48,821 bases of DNA from Lachnospiraceae bacterium (GTDB lineage: Bacteria; Bacillota; Clostridia; Lachnospirales; Lachnospiraceae): contig JAFVAO010000005.1 in NCBI GenBank assembly GCA_017480445.1, positions 1 to 48,821 of the forward strand. Reading direction: 5' to 3'. The stretch's first letter is position 1, and each line of letters opens with the position of its first letter. The translations under genes and the position numbers were made by a program. The notes under the pieces are model-generated. The model was given only the letters and a program-made list of their open reading frames with translations. It was not told the origin of the DNA and made no database searches. Positions 15,539 to 23,980 of this stretch are shown here, piece after piece.

Positions 15539-17305
15539 TTATTTGCCACTCAGTACAAGATCAATCATTTTCCCCACAAGATTTAAATAGATTTTGTCCG
15601 ATTCCGTCCACAGTCTGGAGGAATGTCCCTCCTTCGTAAAGAACACATAGCCCGGAACCTTTCCGTTCATTTCGTAAATCAGCGCCGCGTTCACATCCTG
15701 CGATTTCAGCACCTCGTAGGCCACCGGACAGGAGAACTCCAGATCCACTGTATGGTTAATCACCGCCAGATGGTCCTCCGTGAACAGCGTTCTGAACTTG
15801 GAGGACTTTAAGAAGTTGAGGTCGATCTCCCGCAGCTTCTTGCCGTCTCCACGCCAGTGCATCGGCTGATAGACCGGCTCATCATAAAAGATATTCACTT
15901 CGGCCAGTTCAAATGCCGCGCCCACAGATTCCAGTGTCATTTGCAGGTTCCAGATGCGTTTGTACAAAAACAGCTCTGTCAGCTGCAGAACCAGATGCTC
16001 TTTATTCGCCCCGGTGCCGGTCATTGCCACCGCGTCCGGCTTACCGACATTGTTGTCCAGCACATTGCCGTGTATCTCCGGCGTATAGATGATGTACCGG
16101 TTCTTGCCGCACTCTTTTGCCCGATAGAGCATTTTGTCGGCAATTTTAAACAGATCATCGTAATTGTCCGCGTCCGTCGGGCAGGCAGCTGCGCCGATGG
16201 AACAGCTCAAATGAATATCATCGCGCACGCCCTTGTAGGCCCATTCCACATTGGTGCGGATCGTGCGGAGAATGCTCTTCAGATCCGCCCTGTCAGCGAT
16301 ATTTTCCAAAAAAATCATCATTTCATCGCCGCCGATACGTCCCGCAACGCCCCGGTCCTCCACCGCGTCCTTGATAATATCCGCGATGGAGATCAGCACC
16401 TCATCGCCGAACATATGACCGAAATGGTCATTGACATACTTGAAATTGTCCACATCGATGATACACAGATACCCGGTGCCGGACAGCTTCCCACCGATGG
16501 CGTTCTGCACATAATCCGTGATCGTCTGCTTGTTCAGTAGTCCGGTCATTTCATCCCTGGCGGCATCCCCGCCGATCGCCGTCTTCTTGCGATGCGAATT
16601 CTTGGCGATGGTATATACGCAGCCGAACACATAAAATCTGCCCTTGGTGTCTACGGTGGTCTTCCCCTTGAATAAATACAGCTCCTTCGACTCTCCGCGG
16701 ATCAGATTCGGCAGCATAATCTCATGGGAAAAATGTCTGGTTCCCTGCCGGAAGTCCTCGCAGAGATCCTCAAACACCTCATGATATTTGTCGCTGAAGG
16801 GCTGTCTTGCGACAAGCGACTCCTCCCATGCGGCGAGCGACCCTTCAAACAGCACCATCCGCTGCTTGTCGCCGCCCATGAAGATCCGGAATGCATCTTC
16901 CTCCGGGTCATACTTAAAGAACAATTCATCCATGATATCCAGATAAATGCCGAACTCCTGCACAGCGTCCGCCATTTCACTTAAATCGTCCTCCAGATCC
17001 CGCACGGACTGAATATTCATTTTCACAACACATTCTTCTTCGCTGATGATTACGCGCATCAGATCCGCAACCACCCAGTGCAGACTGCCGTCCGGCCGCA
17101 ACATGCGATACACAGCCATGTTATGCCCGCTGCGTGTCAGAACCGCTTCGATCGCTTCCTTGAGCTGTGCAAAATCCGCCTTGCAGACGCTCTGCTCCAA
17201 ATACAGCGGATTCTCCCATGCAATAAACTGATAGAAGCTCTTGTCCGCCTTCACAATCTGCATATTCTTGTCTATGGTCGCCGTTCCGGTATTGAAATGA
17301 GCCAT
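15539..17305 (-). CDS. GGDEF-family signalling protein with GGDEM motif (copy 2)
   Basis: A 588-residue paralog of the downstream gene with the same layout: PAS-like sensor modules in 1-235, GGDEF domain about 250-410 (IDVDNFKYVND, FGDEVL, GRIGGDEM at 322-329), and a GAF-like C-terminal part. The same F-to-M change is present and the RxxD site is missing here too. The sensor and C-terminal regions have diverged far more than the catalytic core, suggesting the two proteins read different signals. GGGGGA precedes the ATG. It starts 18 bases after the CMP-kinase-like gene, so the three genes probably form one operon. Confidence 0.85.
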   Translation of the reverse strand: MAHFNTGTATIDKNMQIVKADKSFYQFIAWENPLYLEQSVCKADFAQLKEAIEAVLTRSGHNMAVYRMLRPDGSLHWVVADLMRVIISEEECVVKMNIQSVRDLEDDLSEMADAVQEFGIYLDIMDELFFKYDPEEDAFRIFMGGDKQRMVLFEGSLAAWEESLVARQPFSDKYHEVFEDLCEDFRQGTRHFSHEIMLPNLIRGESKELYLFKGKTTVDTKGRFYVFGCVYTIAKNSHRKKTAIGGDAARDEMTGLLNKQTITDYVQNAIGGKLSGTGYLCIIDVDNFKYVNDHFGHMFGDEVLISIADIIKDAVEDRGVAGRIGGDEMMIFLENIADRADLKSILRTIRTNVEWAYKGVRDDIHLSCSIGAAACPTDADNYDDLFKIADKMLYRAKECGKNRYIIYTPEIHGNVLDNNVGKPDAVAMTGTGANKEHLVLQLTELFLYKRIWNLQMTLESVGAAFELAEVNIFYDEPVYQPMHWRGDGKKLREIDLNFLKSSKFRTLFTEDHLAVINHTVDLEFSCPVAYEVLKSQDVNAALIYEMNGKVPGYVFFTKEGHSSRLWTESDKIYLNLVGKMIDLVLSGK

Positions 17306-17323
17306 CGATTCAATCCCCCATTA

Positions 17324-17950
17324 CTATGAATGCAATTTCTCAAAATCTTCTACATATTGCGCAATCAGCTTGACGGTTCCCTCGACACCGAGCACACTGC
17401 TGTTTACGCAAAGGTCATAGCTGTCCGCACGTCCCCACTTTTTGGACGAATAATAGTTGTAATAACTCTGCCGCTGTTTATCCTTTTTGATCATCAGATC
17501 CCTCGCCTTGCCTTGCGCGAGCTGATAGCGCTCCATTACTCGCTTCGTCTTGGCCGCCTCGTCAGCATAGATAAACAGGTGAATACAATTGGGCTGCTCC
17601 GCAAGCGCATAGTCGGCGCATCTGCCGACAATGACGCAGGGTCCCTCTTTTGCGATCCGTTTAATGGTGTCAAATTGTGCCAGAAACACTTTATGACTGA
17701 TGGGCATATCCACAAACGATGACGCATTATATCCGAACGAATACGTATCCATCACAAGATTATATAAAAAAGAATTGGTTGGGCGCTCGTCATGGTTCTC
17801 GATCATTTCTTCGCAAAAACCGCTCTCCTTCGCCGCGCGCGTAATCAGCTCCTTGTCATAGCATTTGATCCCGAAATACGCGGCAACCTTCTCACCGATT
17901 TCATGTCCAGCAGAACCAAACTGTCTTCCGATGGTTATCACTGTATTCAT
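17324..17950 (-). CDS. cytidylate kinase-like family protein (copy 2)
   Basis: A 208-residue paralog of the protein at 3267-3887: MNTVITIGRQFGSAGHEIGEKVAAYFG, CYDKELITRAAKESG, CVIVGRCADYALAEQP, KKDKQRQSYYNYYSSKKWG and YDLCVNSSVLG match block for block. The family resembles nucleoside monophosphate kinases, but its substrate is unknown. The start at 17948-17950 is set by GGAGG eight bases upstream. It heads a transcription unit with its own promoter and is followed by two GGDEM proteins, which raises the possibility of a nucleotide-signalling link. Confidence 0.85.
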   Translation of the reverse strand: MNTVITIGRQFGSAGHEIGEKVAAYFGIKCYDKELITRAAKESGFCEEMIENHDERPTNSFLYNLVMDTYSFGYNASSFVDMPISHKVFLAQFDTIKRIAKEGPCVIVGRCADYALAEQPNCIHLFIYADEAAKTKRVMERYQLAQGKARDLMIKKDKQRQSYYNYYSSKKWGRADSYDLCVNSSVLGVEGTVKLIAQYVEDFEKLHS

Positions 17951-17984
17951 GCAAAGCACCTCCGATGCATAAAATCCTATGTAT

Positions 17985-18013
17985 ATTATAAGTGATTTTA
18001 TCCTGCAAAACAA
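17985..18013 (-). promoter_or_regulatory. promoter of the CMP-kinase-like/GGDEM operon
   Basis: On the minus strand TTGTTT (18008-18013) and TATAAT (17985-17990) are separated by 17 bases. The spacer and -35 edge contain the 14-base word TTTTGCAGGATAAA (17997-18010), also present at the same place in the rplU promoter (13672-13685). Confidence 0.75.
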
Positions 18014-18064
18014 TATTTTTTTTAAAATTATTATGCAATTAGAACAAAAAGTTCAAAAAATCGA

Positions 18065-18985
18065 TCAACACGGCTTCAGCACGGTAAGTAAATGCGCAAA
18101 ATACGCCGGAAGCGGCGCATCTGTCTCGATATATGCATGCGTTGCGGGGTGCTCGAACCCCAAAATTTTGGCGTGCAGACACTGCCCCTGTAATTTATAG
18201 GGACTTTTGCGTCCTTTGGCATAGATCTCATCCCCCAGCAGCGGATGTCCGATACTCTCCATATGCACGCGAATCTGATGCGTTCTGCCGGTCTCCAGCA
18301 CACATTCCACGTATGTATAGCCCTCAAAGCGCTGCAACACACGATAATGTGTCACCGCCCGCTTCCCGTTCGGCACATTGACCGCCATGCGCTTCCGGTC
18401 TGTCGGGTGTCGCCCAATGGGCTTGTCGATCGTCCCCTCATCCTCCGGAAGCATCCCGTAGCAGATCGCGTGATATCGCCTTGTGACACTGTGCTCCTTC
18501 AGCTGCTTTGCGAGACTTGCATGTGCCGCGTCATTCTTGCAGGCCACCACGGAGCCTGTGGTATCCCGATCGATGCGGTGTACAATGCCCGGCCGCAGCA
18601 CACCGTTGATGCCGGACAAATCCTTGCCGCAGTGGAACATCAGCGCGTTGACCAGCGTATGGCTGTAATGTCCCGCCGCCGGATGTACCACCATCCCCTT
18701 CGGTTTGTTGACGACCACCACATCCGCATCCTCATACAAAATATCCAGCGGAATATCCTCCGGCACGATATCCGGCTCCACTGCCTCCGGCAGCTGAAAA
18801 CGCACCTCGTCCTCCGCCTCCACGCGGTAACTGCTCTTGACTGCACTGCCGTTCACAAGCAGCTTTCCATCCTTGATCAGTTTCTGAATAAACGAGCGGG
18901 ACAAAGAATCAATGAGCATACTGACACACCGGTCAATACGCTCACCGTCCATTTCATCCGTTATAAAAAACGCAAATTCATCCAT
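18065..18985 (-). CDS. rluD: RluD-type 23S rRNA pseudouridine synthase
   Basis: A 306-residue RluA-family enzyme: N-terminal S4 RNA-binding domain (SRSFIQKLIKDGKLLVNG, about 28-75), then the catalytic domain with VVNKPKGMVVHPAAGH and the active-site aspartate in HRIDRDTTG, and TGRTHQIRVHMESIGHPLLGD near the end. It isomerises uridines in helix 69 of 23S rRNA. It lies 16 bases after lspA. RluD versus another RluA-family paralog is assigned from the S4 domain and the lspA neighbourhood. Confidence 0.93.
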   Translation of the reverse strand: MDEFAFFITDEMDGERIDRCVSMLIDSLSRSFIQKLIKDGKLLVNGSAVKSSYRVEAEDEVRFQLPEAVEPDIVPEDIPLDILYEDADVVVVNKPKGMVVHPAAGHYSHTLVNALMFHCGKDLSGINGVLRPGIVHRIDRDTTGSVVACKNDAAHASLAKQLKEHSVTRRYHAICYGMLPEDEGTIDKPIGRHPTDRKRMAVNVPNGKRAVTHYRVLQRFEGYTYVECVLETGRTHQIRVHMESIGHPLLGDEIYAKGRKSPYKLQGQCLHAKILGFEHPATHAYIETDAPLPAYFAHLLTVLKPC

Positions 18986-19001
18986 AGCAATCCTCTTTTG
19001 A

Positions 19002-19505
19002 CTATCCGCGACCGAGACTGAGGAATTTCAGATCTTCCTCCCGGTATACAAAGACAAACAACAAAAACAAAACAATCACCGCGATCACGATATAGATATC
19101 CGCCACATTAAAAATCGGATAATGAATCAGTACAAACGAAATAAAATCCACCACATAGTCAAAGCGCATGCGGTCGATCAGATTGCCGATGCCGCCAGCG
19201 GCGACCATCATAAGCAGGCAATGCAGCTTGATAAACTTTTTCTCCTGTGGTATCCGTGCGACAATCCAGCACAGAATCAGCATAAACAGCACATCCACCG
19301 TCACAATAAACAACTTCTGTCCCTGAAACATGCCGAACGCCGAGCCGCGGTTCTCCAGATACTGCAGTTCCAATACCCCCTGCAGCAGCACCTTGGCCGA
19401 CCTGTCCTTCAAATACCGGATGACAAGCAGCTTGGTCCACTGGTCAAACGCCAGCAGCGCAGCAAACACCAGCGCATCCAGCGCAAGTATTTTCTTCTTA
19501 TCCAT
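19002..19505 (-). CDS. lspA: LspA, lipoprotein signal peptidase (signal peptidase II)
   Basis: A 167-residue membrane protease with four hydrophobic segments and both catalytic aspartates: one in GGIGNLIDRMRF, the other in FNVADIYI. It removes signal peptides from diacylglyceryl prolipoproteins, which would include the LivJ-type and carboxypeptidase lipoproteins in this window. The start at 19503-19505 follows GAGGAG; the longer reading adds an unrelated basic leader. lspA-rluD is a common Firmicute pair. Confidence 0.96.
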   Translation of the reverse strand: MDKKKILALDALVFAALLAFDQWTKLLVIRYLKDRSAKVLLQGVLELQYLENRGSAFGMFQGQKLFIVTVDVLFMLILCWIVARIPQEKKFIKLHCLLMMVAAGGIGNLIDRMRFDYVVDFISFVLIHYPIFNVADIYIVIAVIVLFLLFVFVYREEDLKFLSLGRG

Positions 19506-19518
19506 TATCCGCTCCTCT

Positions 19519-20628
19519 TTATGCCCGCGCATCGTCATCGCTGAAATGAATTTCTTTGATCGCCGCCAGGATTTCATCATCCGTCACCGTCGTGTCAATC
19601 ACCGCTTTACCAATCTTCTTGAGCAGAATAAAGCGAATTTTGCCGGCGTCCATCTTCTTGTCGGATTTGGTGAACCGCAGAATCTCCTGCGGATCGATAT
19701 TCTCCACCGTAATCGGCAGATAAAAGGGTACAAACATATCGCGGATCTCATAATACTCTTCCATGGAAAGCATCTCTTTTTTCCAGGAGATATACGCAGC
19801 CGCCACGGTTCCGAGCGCTACACATTCGCCGTGATACAGGGTAAAATGCTTCGCCTTCTCGATCGCGTGCCCGATGGTATGTCCCAGATTCAACAGCGCG
19901 CGCTCGCCCTGCTCCGTCGGATCCTTCTCCACCACCAGCTTCTTGATCATACAGGTGCGTATCACCATTTCCTCCAGCACCGGCAGATCCTTCTCGCAGA
20001 TTTCATACATATTTTCAATCAGCCACTCGTAGAGAGCCGCATCCTTGATCAGCGCGGACTTCATCACCTCCGCAAAACCGGAAAAAAACTGCCTGTCCTC
20101 CAGCGTGTGTAGCACGGACAGATTCATATAAACCAGGCGGGGCATCTTGAACGCGCCCACCATATTTTTATAGCCGTCAAAATCGACGCCCGTCTTCCCG
20201 CCGATGGAACTGTCCACCTGCGCCAGCAGCGTCGTCGGAATCTGGATGAAATCAATGCCGCGCAGATAGGTGGCCGCCGTGTAGCCGACGAGATCTCCGA
20301 CCACGCCGCCGCCCAGCGCGACCAGCATATCCTTCCGGTCAAAGCCCTCCTGAATCAGGAACGTGTACACATCCTTGACCGTATCCAGCGTCTTATGTTC
20401 CTCGCCGGCAGGGAACACAAATTTCACTGCTTTTTTGCACTGTTTCTGTAAAACCTCCAGAACCGCTTGTCCGTATAGTCCGTCCACCCGATCGTCCGTG
20501 ACGATGCAAAGGCGCTTCCCCTCAGTTCCAAGCGTCTGCAGTTCCTCGCCAAGCCCCGCAAAATCCTGCGCATATACAATGTCATAACAGGGCTTCTTGT
20601 TGTACAATACATTTACTCTCTGTGCCAT
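19519..20628 (-). CDS. aroB: AroB, 3-dehydroquinate synthase
   Basis: A 369-residue NAD-dependent enzyme: VALGGGVVGDLVGYTAATYLRG, IPTTLLAQVDSSIGGKTGVD and LNLGHTIGHAIEKA (zinc-ligand histidines) are diagnostic. It converts DAHP to 3-dehydroquinate in the shikimate pathway. AGGAGAATGAA precedes the ATG, within the tail of the sepF terminator. No other aromatic amino acid genes lie nearby; the gene leads lspA and rluD. Confidence 0.97.
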   Translation of the reverse strand: MAQRVNVLYNKKPCYDIVYAQDFAGLGEELQTLGTEGKRLCIVTDDRVDGLYGQAVLEVLQKQCKKAVKFVFPAGEEHKTLDTVKDVYTFLIQEGFDRKDMLVALGGGVVGDLVGYTAATYLRGIDFIQIPTTLLAQVDSSIGGKTGVDFDGYKNMVGAFKMPRLVYMNLSVLHTLEDRQFFSGFAEVMKSALIKDAALYEWLIENMYEICEKDLPVLEEMVIRTCMIKKLVVEKDPTEQGERALLNLGHTIGHAIEKAKHFTLYHGECVALGTVAAAYISWKKEMLSMEEYYEIRDMFVPFYLPITVENIDPQEILRFTKSDKKMDAGKIRFILLKKIGKAVIDTTVTDDEILAAIKEIHFSDDDARA

Positions 20629-20639
20629 TTCATTCTCCT

Positions 20640-20667
20640 AAAAAGGCTTCCCTGTCCGGGAAGCCCG
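20640..20667 (-). terminator. terminator after sepF
   Basis: On the minus strand a hairpin GGCTTCCC-GGACA-GGGAAGCC (20645-20665) is followed by five T. It separates the HlyD-like/yggS/sepF unit from aroB-lspA-rluD. Confidence 0.85.
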
Positions 20668-20681
20668 TAAATCGCATTTGA

Positions 20682-21203
20682 TTAAATATTGGTGTTTAAC
20701 GGCATGTCGAACGCGCCGCCCAGAATATCCTGGAAATCACCCGAAATATCCACACTCGCCGGTGTGATAATAAAGATGTAATGGGAGATCTTCTGTAAAT
20801 TGCCGGCAATCGCGAAACAGGATCCCGATGTAAAATCAATGATCCGCTGCGCGATATCGACATCCAATCCCTCCAGATTGAGCACTACCGTGCGGTTGGA
20901 CAAAAGCGTCTCTGTGATCTCACGCGCATCCTCCACCGTGCTGGGCTTGATCACGCATACATTCATGCCGTTGCCCGCCGGCTTGCGGGTCAGGTTCTGT
21001 CTGATCGGCGTCACCTTATTGGGCGCTGCCGCTTTCTTGGCTCCCCGCTCCTCGAAGGTATCCTCGGAAGCTTCCTTCTTCATCGGCACCGTCTTCTTCG
21101 GAGCCGGTATATCCTCTTCGTCGTCCAGATAATCATCATCGTACAGATCGTCTTCGTCATCGTTCAAGCGCATGTAGTTCAAAAACTTGTCCATCACACC
21201 CAT
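20682..21203 (-). CDS. sepF: SepF, cell division protein
   Basis: A 173-residue SepF: N-terminal amphipathic membrane-binding helix (MGVMDKFLNYMRL), a very acidic then basic linker (DDEDDLYDDDYLDDEED), and the C-terminal SepF fold (NVCVIKPSTVEDAREITETLLSNRTVVLNLEGLD, FTSGSCFAIAG). It aligns FtsZ filaments and tethers them to the membrane. The ATG at 21201-21203 follows GGAGAG; the 30 residues of the longer reading are not conserved. It lies four bases after yggS, the usual Gram-positive pair. Confidence 0.96.
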   Translation of the reverse strand: MGVMDKFLNYMRLNDDEDDLYDDDYLDDEEDIPAPKKTVPMKKEASEDTFEERGAKKAAAPNKVTPIRQNLTRKPAGNGMNVCVIKPSTVEDAREITETLLSNRTVVLNLEGLDVDIAQRIIDFTSGSCFAIAGNLQKISHYIFIITPASVDISGDFQDILGGAFDMPLNTNI

Positions 21204-21207
21204 TTTG

Positions 21208-21909
21208 TCAACTCTCCTTTTTATAGCTGCGTTCACCAAAAATACCGGTGCCGACCCTGACATAGGTGGCTCCCTCTTCCACCGCAACTTCATAATCGCC
21301 CGTCATGCCCATTGACAAGACATCACCAACATGTATATTATCGTTGTTTTTCTGCAAGATGTCAACAGACAATTGTTTCAAGTTTTTAAAAAATTTCCGA
21401 TTTTCTTCCGCGTGTTCCACAAACGGAGCAATCGTCATGAGTCCCCTCACCCGTATCCCGGGCAAAGCAGCAATGGAAAGCACCAGATTCGCGGCTTCCT
21501 CAGGCGTCGTCCCGAACTTGCTCTCCTCGCCGGCCACATTGACCTCCACAAGAATATCGACCACCAGGTTGTGCTTTTGCGCCTCCTTGCTGATCTCCTC
21601 GGCCAGACGCAGCGAATCCACACTGTGGATCAGTGCAACCTTGTCGATGATATATTTCACCTTGTTGCGCTGCAAATGTCCGATCATGTGCCAGCGGATG
21701 TCCTGCGGCATCTGCGGGATCTTGTCCAAAAGCTCCTGTACCTTGTTTTCACCAAAGTCCCGCGCGCCGGCAGCGTAAGCCTCCATCAGCATTTCTACCG
21801 GCTTGGTCTTGCTCACCGCGATGAGTGTCACCTCCTCCGGCGCTCTGCCCGCACGTGCGCAGGCCTGCCGGATCCGCTGCTCCACGTCCCTCATATTCTC
21901 TTCAATCAT
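21208..21909 (-). CDS. yggS: YggS/PLPBP family pyridoxal phosphate homeostasis protein
   Basis: A 233-residue single-domain PLP-binding protein of the alanine-racemase fold: VTLIAVSKTKPVEMLMEAYAAGARDFGENKVQE contains the PLP lysine, and WHMIGHLQRNKVKYI and SMGMTGDYEVAVEEGATYVRVGTGIFG complete the family signature. It buffers PLP rather than acting as an enzyme. The start at 21907-21909 follows GAAGGAG. It is placed before sepF, as in many Firmicutes. Confidence 0.96.
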   Translation of the reverse strand: MIEENMRDVEQRIRQACARAGRAPEEVTLIAVSKTKPVEMLMEAYAAGARDFGENKVQELLDKIPQMPQDIRWHMIGHLQRNKVKYIIDKVALIHSVDSLRLAEEISKEAQKHNLVVDILVEVNVAGEESKFGTTPEEAANLVLSIAALPGIRVRGLMTIAPFVEHAEENRKFFKNLKQLSVDILQKNNDNIHVGDVLSMGMTGDYEVAVEEGATYVRVGTGIFGERSYKKES

Positions 21910-21919
21910 GTTATCTCCT

Positions 21920-23365
21920 TCACTCGTTGATAAACTGATCCGAATGAACCGAATCAGCATTCAGCGCGATGTAATCATATACATTGAGGCCATACCGGGT
22001 GTTGGAGCTCACAATCGCATACTCGTCATTCTGGGACAGAATCCGGATCTGCCGGAAATCCGCGTACCCATTATTGACATTGTACACACCCGTCAGTGTA
22101 GCCCGCTTACTCACGACGAAGGTATCCTGTCCATCCTCCTTCAGCAGAATATCCGCCGCATTTAAGAAGGTGGCATCCACATAGTACTCCTGTTCCTTCT
22201 CATCGTAATTGTAGATAGAGATCTCGTAGGACTTGCTGGACACCGTGCCGTTCTCCGTCACATATTGTTTTAACACCTGTCCCTTGCCGGAATCCCCTTC
22301 GGGCTGCACGAACTCCTCCGGTATCAAATAAAATTCCTTGTCGACGATCGCCGAGTTGGGAATTTTCAACCCTGCCTTATCATCCAGTAAAAGCTCCACC
22401 TCCAGAAAGCGATCATTCACAAATGTGATCATCGAGTTCGTGAAGGAAAGCTGGAGATAATGCTTGCCGTCTCCGTTGTTCAACAGTTTGGTCGCACCCC
22501 AGGATTCGTACTGGTTCTTCAGGAAGCGCACCTTGATGTACCCTTCCTCCTCCAGCTGTGCGCCGCGCTCCGCGTTCTCCACCGGAATGACAATGGACCA
22601 TTTCTCATTCGTGGACAGCTTGTACGCCACATCCTCGCGCTCCAGCAGTGTATTGCTGAGCAGCTGTTTTTTCTTGTCTTCATATGTCTTTTTGTCAAAG
22701 ACATCCTCTGTCACTTCCGCCGGGGTCAGCGTTTCATATCCGTCTGTCCAATAGCTGACCACACCGGTCTCCGGCGCATAACACCGATCGATCACATTCG
22801 CCACGCCGGAGGCGGAATTGATCCGGTCAATGCTCTCCAGCATATTGTTGTTGGCCAGCTTCTGTACGGTACCCGCCAGCGAATTCTTAAAATCATACAC
22901 ACCAATGTAATCCTGCCGGCTGAAGCCATGGGAGAAATTGACCAGCTCATTGCGAAACTCCGAAAGCTGCTTGTCACTCAACACATTCTCGCCCAGATTG
23001 ACGCTCTCCAGCTCATCACTCAACCGTCCGGTCTCGTCCACGATATAGACAAGATCATGTGCCGCCACGCGCTCTCCCTCGTTGGCGTAATAATTGACAT
23101 ACCCCGCAGAAGTGGTCTTCACAACCTTCTCATCCCGGATCGCGACCGCGCGGTAAATATTGTTGGTGGCCAGCGATCCTTTCTGCACCTCATAGCGCAC
23201 CATATGCCCCGTCTGGAAATAAATCACCACGCAGATCAGCACATAGACCAGTATGACTCCGAAAATGATCATACCGATGTTGAGGTTCAGCGGCTTTCGA
23301 TATTGTTTTATGTTGTTTTGCTGCCCCCTCGCCGGGGCGCGTTTTCTACGTTTTCCGGACGCCAA
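21920..23365 (-). CDS. HlyD-like membrane-anchored adaptor protein
   Basis: A 481-residue protein with a basic cytoplasmic N-terminus (SGKRRKRAPARG), one transmembrane helix at about residues 31-52 (MIIFGVILVYVLICVVIYF) and a long extracytoplasmic part. The latter begins with a HlyD/biotinyl-lipoyl-like segment (GYVNYYANEGERVAAHDLVYIVDE). The start is taken as the TTG at 23363-23365 because GGAGG lies eight bases before it; the first in-frame TTG at 23404 has no ribosome site. HlyD relatives are adaptors of efflux or secretion pumps, but no ABC transporter gene is adjacent. The position before yggS-sepF suggests an envelope or division role instead. Function not established. Confidence 0.75.
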   Translation of the reverse strand: MASGKRRKRAPARGQQNNIKQYRKPLNLNIGMIIFGVILVYVLICVVIYFQTGHMVRYEVQKGSLATNNIYRAVAIRDEKVVKTTSAGYVNYYANEGERVAAHDLVYIVDETGRLSDELESVNLGENVLSDKQLSEFRNELVNFSHGFSRQDYIGVYDFKNSLAGTVQKLANNNMLESIDRINSASGVANVIDRCYAPETGVVSYWTDGYETLTPAEVTEDVFDKKTYEDKKKQLLSNTLLEREDVAYKLSTNEKWSIVIPVENAERGAQLEEEGYIKVRFLKNQYESWGATKLLNNGDGKHYLQLSFTNSMITFVNDRFLEVELLLDDKAGLKIPNSAIVDKEFYLIPEEFVQPEGDSGKGQVLKQYVTENGTVSSKSYEISIYNYDEKEQEYYVDATFLNAADILLKEDGQDTFVVSKRATLTGVYNVNNGYADFRQIRILSQNDEYAIVSSNTRYGLNVYDYIALNADSVHSDQFINE

Positions 23366-23427
23366 TCTGTCTTCCTCCAAAATCCGCCTTTGAAAATGAC
23401 TCAAAAATTACGCCAAAATTACTCTAT

Positions 23428-23455
23428 TGAAAAGCCCCGGTTCCCCGAGGCTTTC
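23428..23455 (-). terminator. terminator after the P-loop protein gene
   Basis: On the minus strand AGCCTCGG-GGAA-CCGGGGCT (23433-23452) forms an 8-bp stem with a GNRA-type loop, followed by TTTCAAT. The U-run is short, so termination may be partial before the HlyD-like gene. Confidence 0.7.
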
Positions 23456-23483
23456 ATATATTACATCCTTCAATTCATAGGTG

Positions 23484-23903
23484 TTACAGTGAAACGGTAA
23501 TCTTATCTTTTACACTTTCAGGAAGTTCCGACTCGTCCAGAGAGATGCTGACAATGAAATCCACATGGAACTTCTCGCTCACCTTGGAGAGCTTGTCAAT
23601 CGTCTCGGTGATGTCCTGATCCTCCAGAGCAGCGATCTTTAAGAAGCTGTCGAAATACATCTGCTGCAGGTCATGATCCTGTGAGAGAATACCACAAACG
23701 AATCCGATGAATTCGCTACTGTTACTAATCATATACTGGGAAGCATCGATCAGGCGGACCTTATTATTCAGCTCATACATATGTTTGGTACTTTTGTCCA
23801 GATATACGATACTGCCTTCAATGTTCTTGATCTCGCTATTCACTTTATCTAATAATTGCTTTGTTTTGCCCTTTCCCTTCCTGCCTACGATTAATTGAAC
23901 CAT
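23484..23903 (-). CDS. small P-loop protein of unknown function
   Basis: A 139-residue soluble protein starting MVQLIVGRKGKGKTKQLLDKVN, where GRKGKGKT fits a Walker A motif (GxxxxGKT, 7-14). A possible Walker B-like strand is FHVDFIVSISLDESELP near the C-terminus. The remainder is mixed alpha/beta with no motif I recognise. It has its own consensus promoter and TAGGAGG ribosome site, plus a terminator, so it is a monocistronic unit between dacA and the HlyD-like gene. Similar small proteins are sometimes labelled PilT-like, which the sequence does not support. Confidence 0.75.
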   Translation of the reverse strand: MVQLIVGRKGKGKTKQLLDKVNSEIKNIEGSIVYLDKSTKHMYELNNKVRLIDASQYMISNSSEFIGFVCGILSQDHDLQQMYFDSFLKIAALEDQDITETIDKLSKVSEKFHVDFIVSISLDESELPESVKDKITVSL

Positions 23904-23948
23904 TGGTAACCTCCTATCGTATGTTTAAATTGCAATTCCATATAGTCT

Positions 23949-23977
23949 ATTATAGTGTATCCCACTCCAAAAAACAA
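23949..23977 (-). promoter_or_regulatory. promoter of the P-loop protein gene
   Basis: On the minus strand TTGTTT (23972-23977) and TATAAT (23949-23954) are separated by 17 bases, about 45 bases before the gene start. It lies directly after the dacA stop codon. Confidence 0.75.
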
Positions 23978-23980
23978 CCT

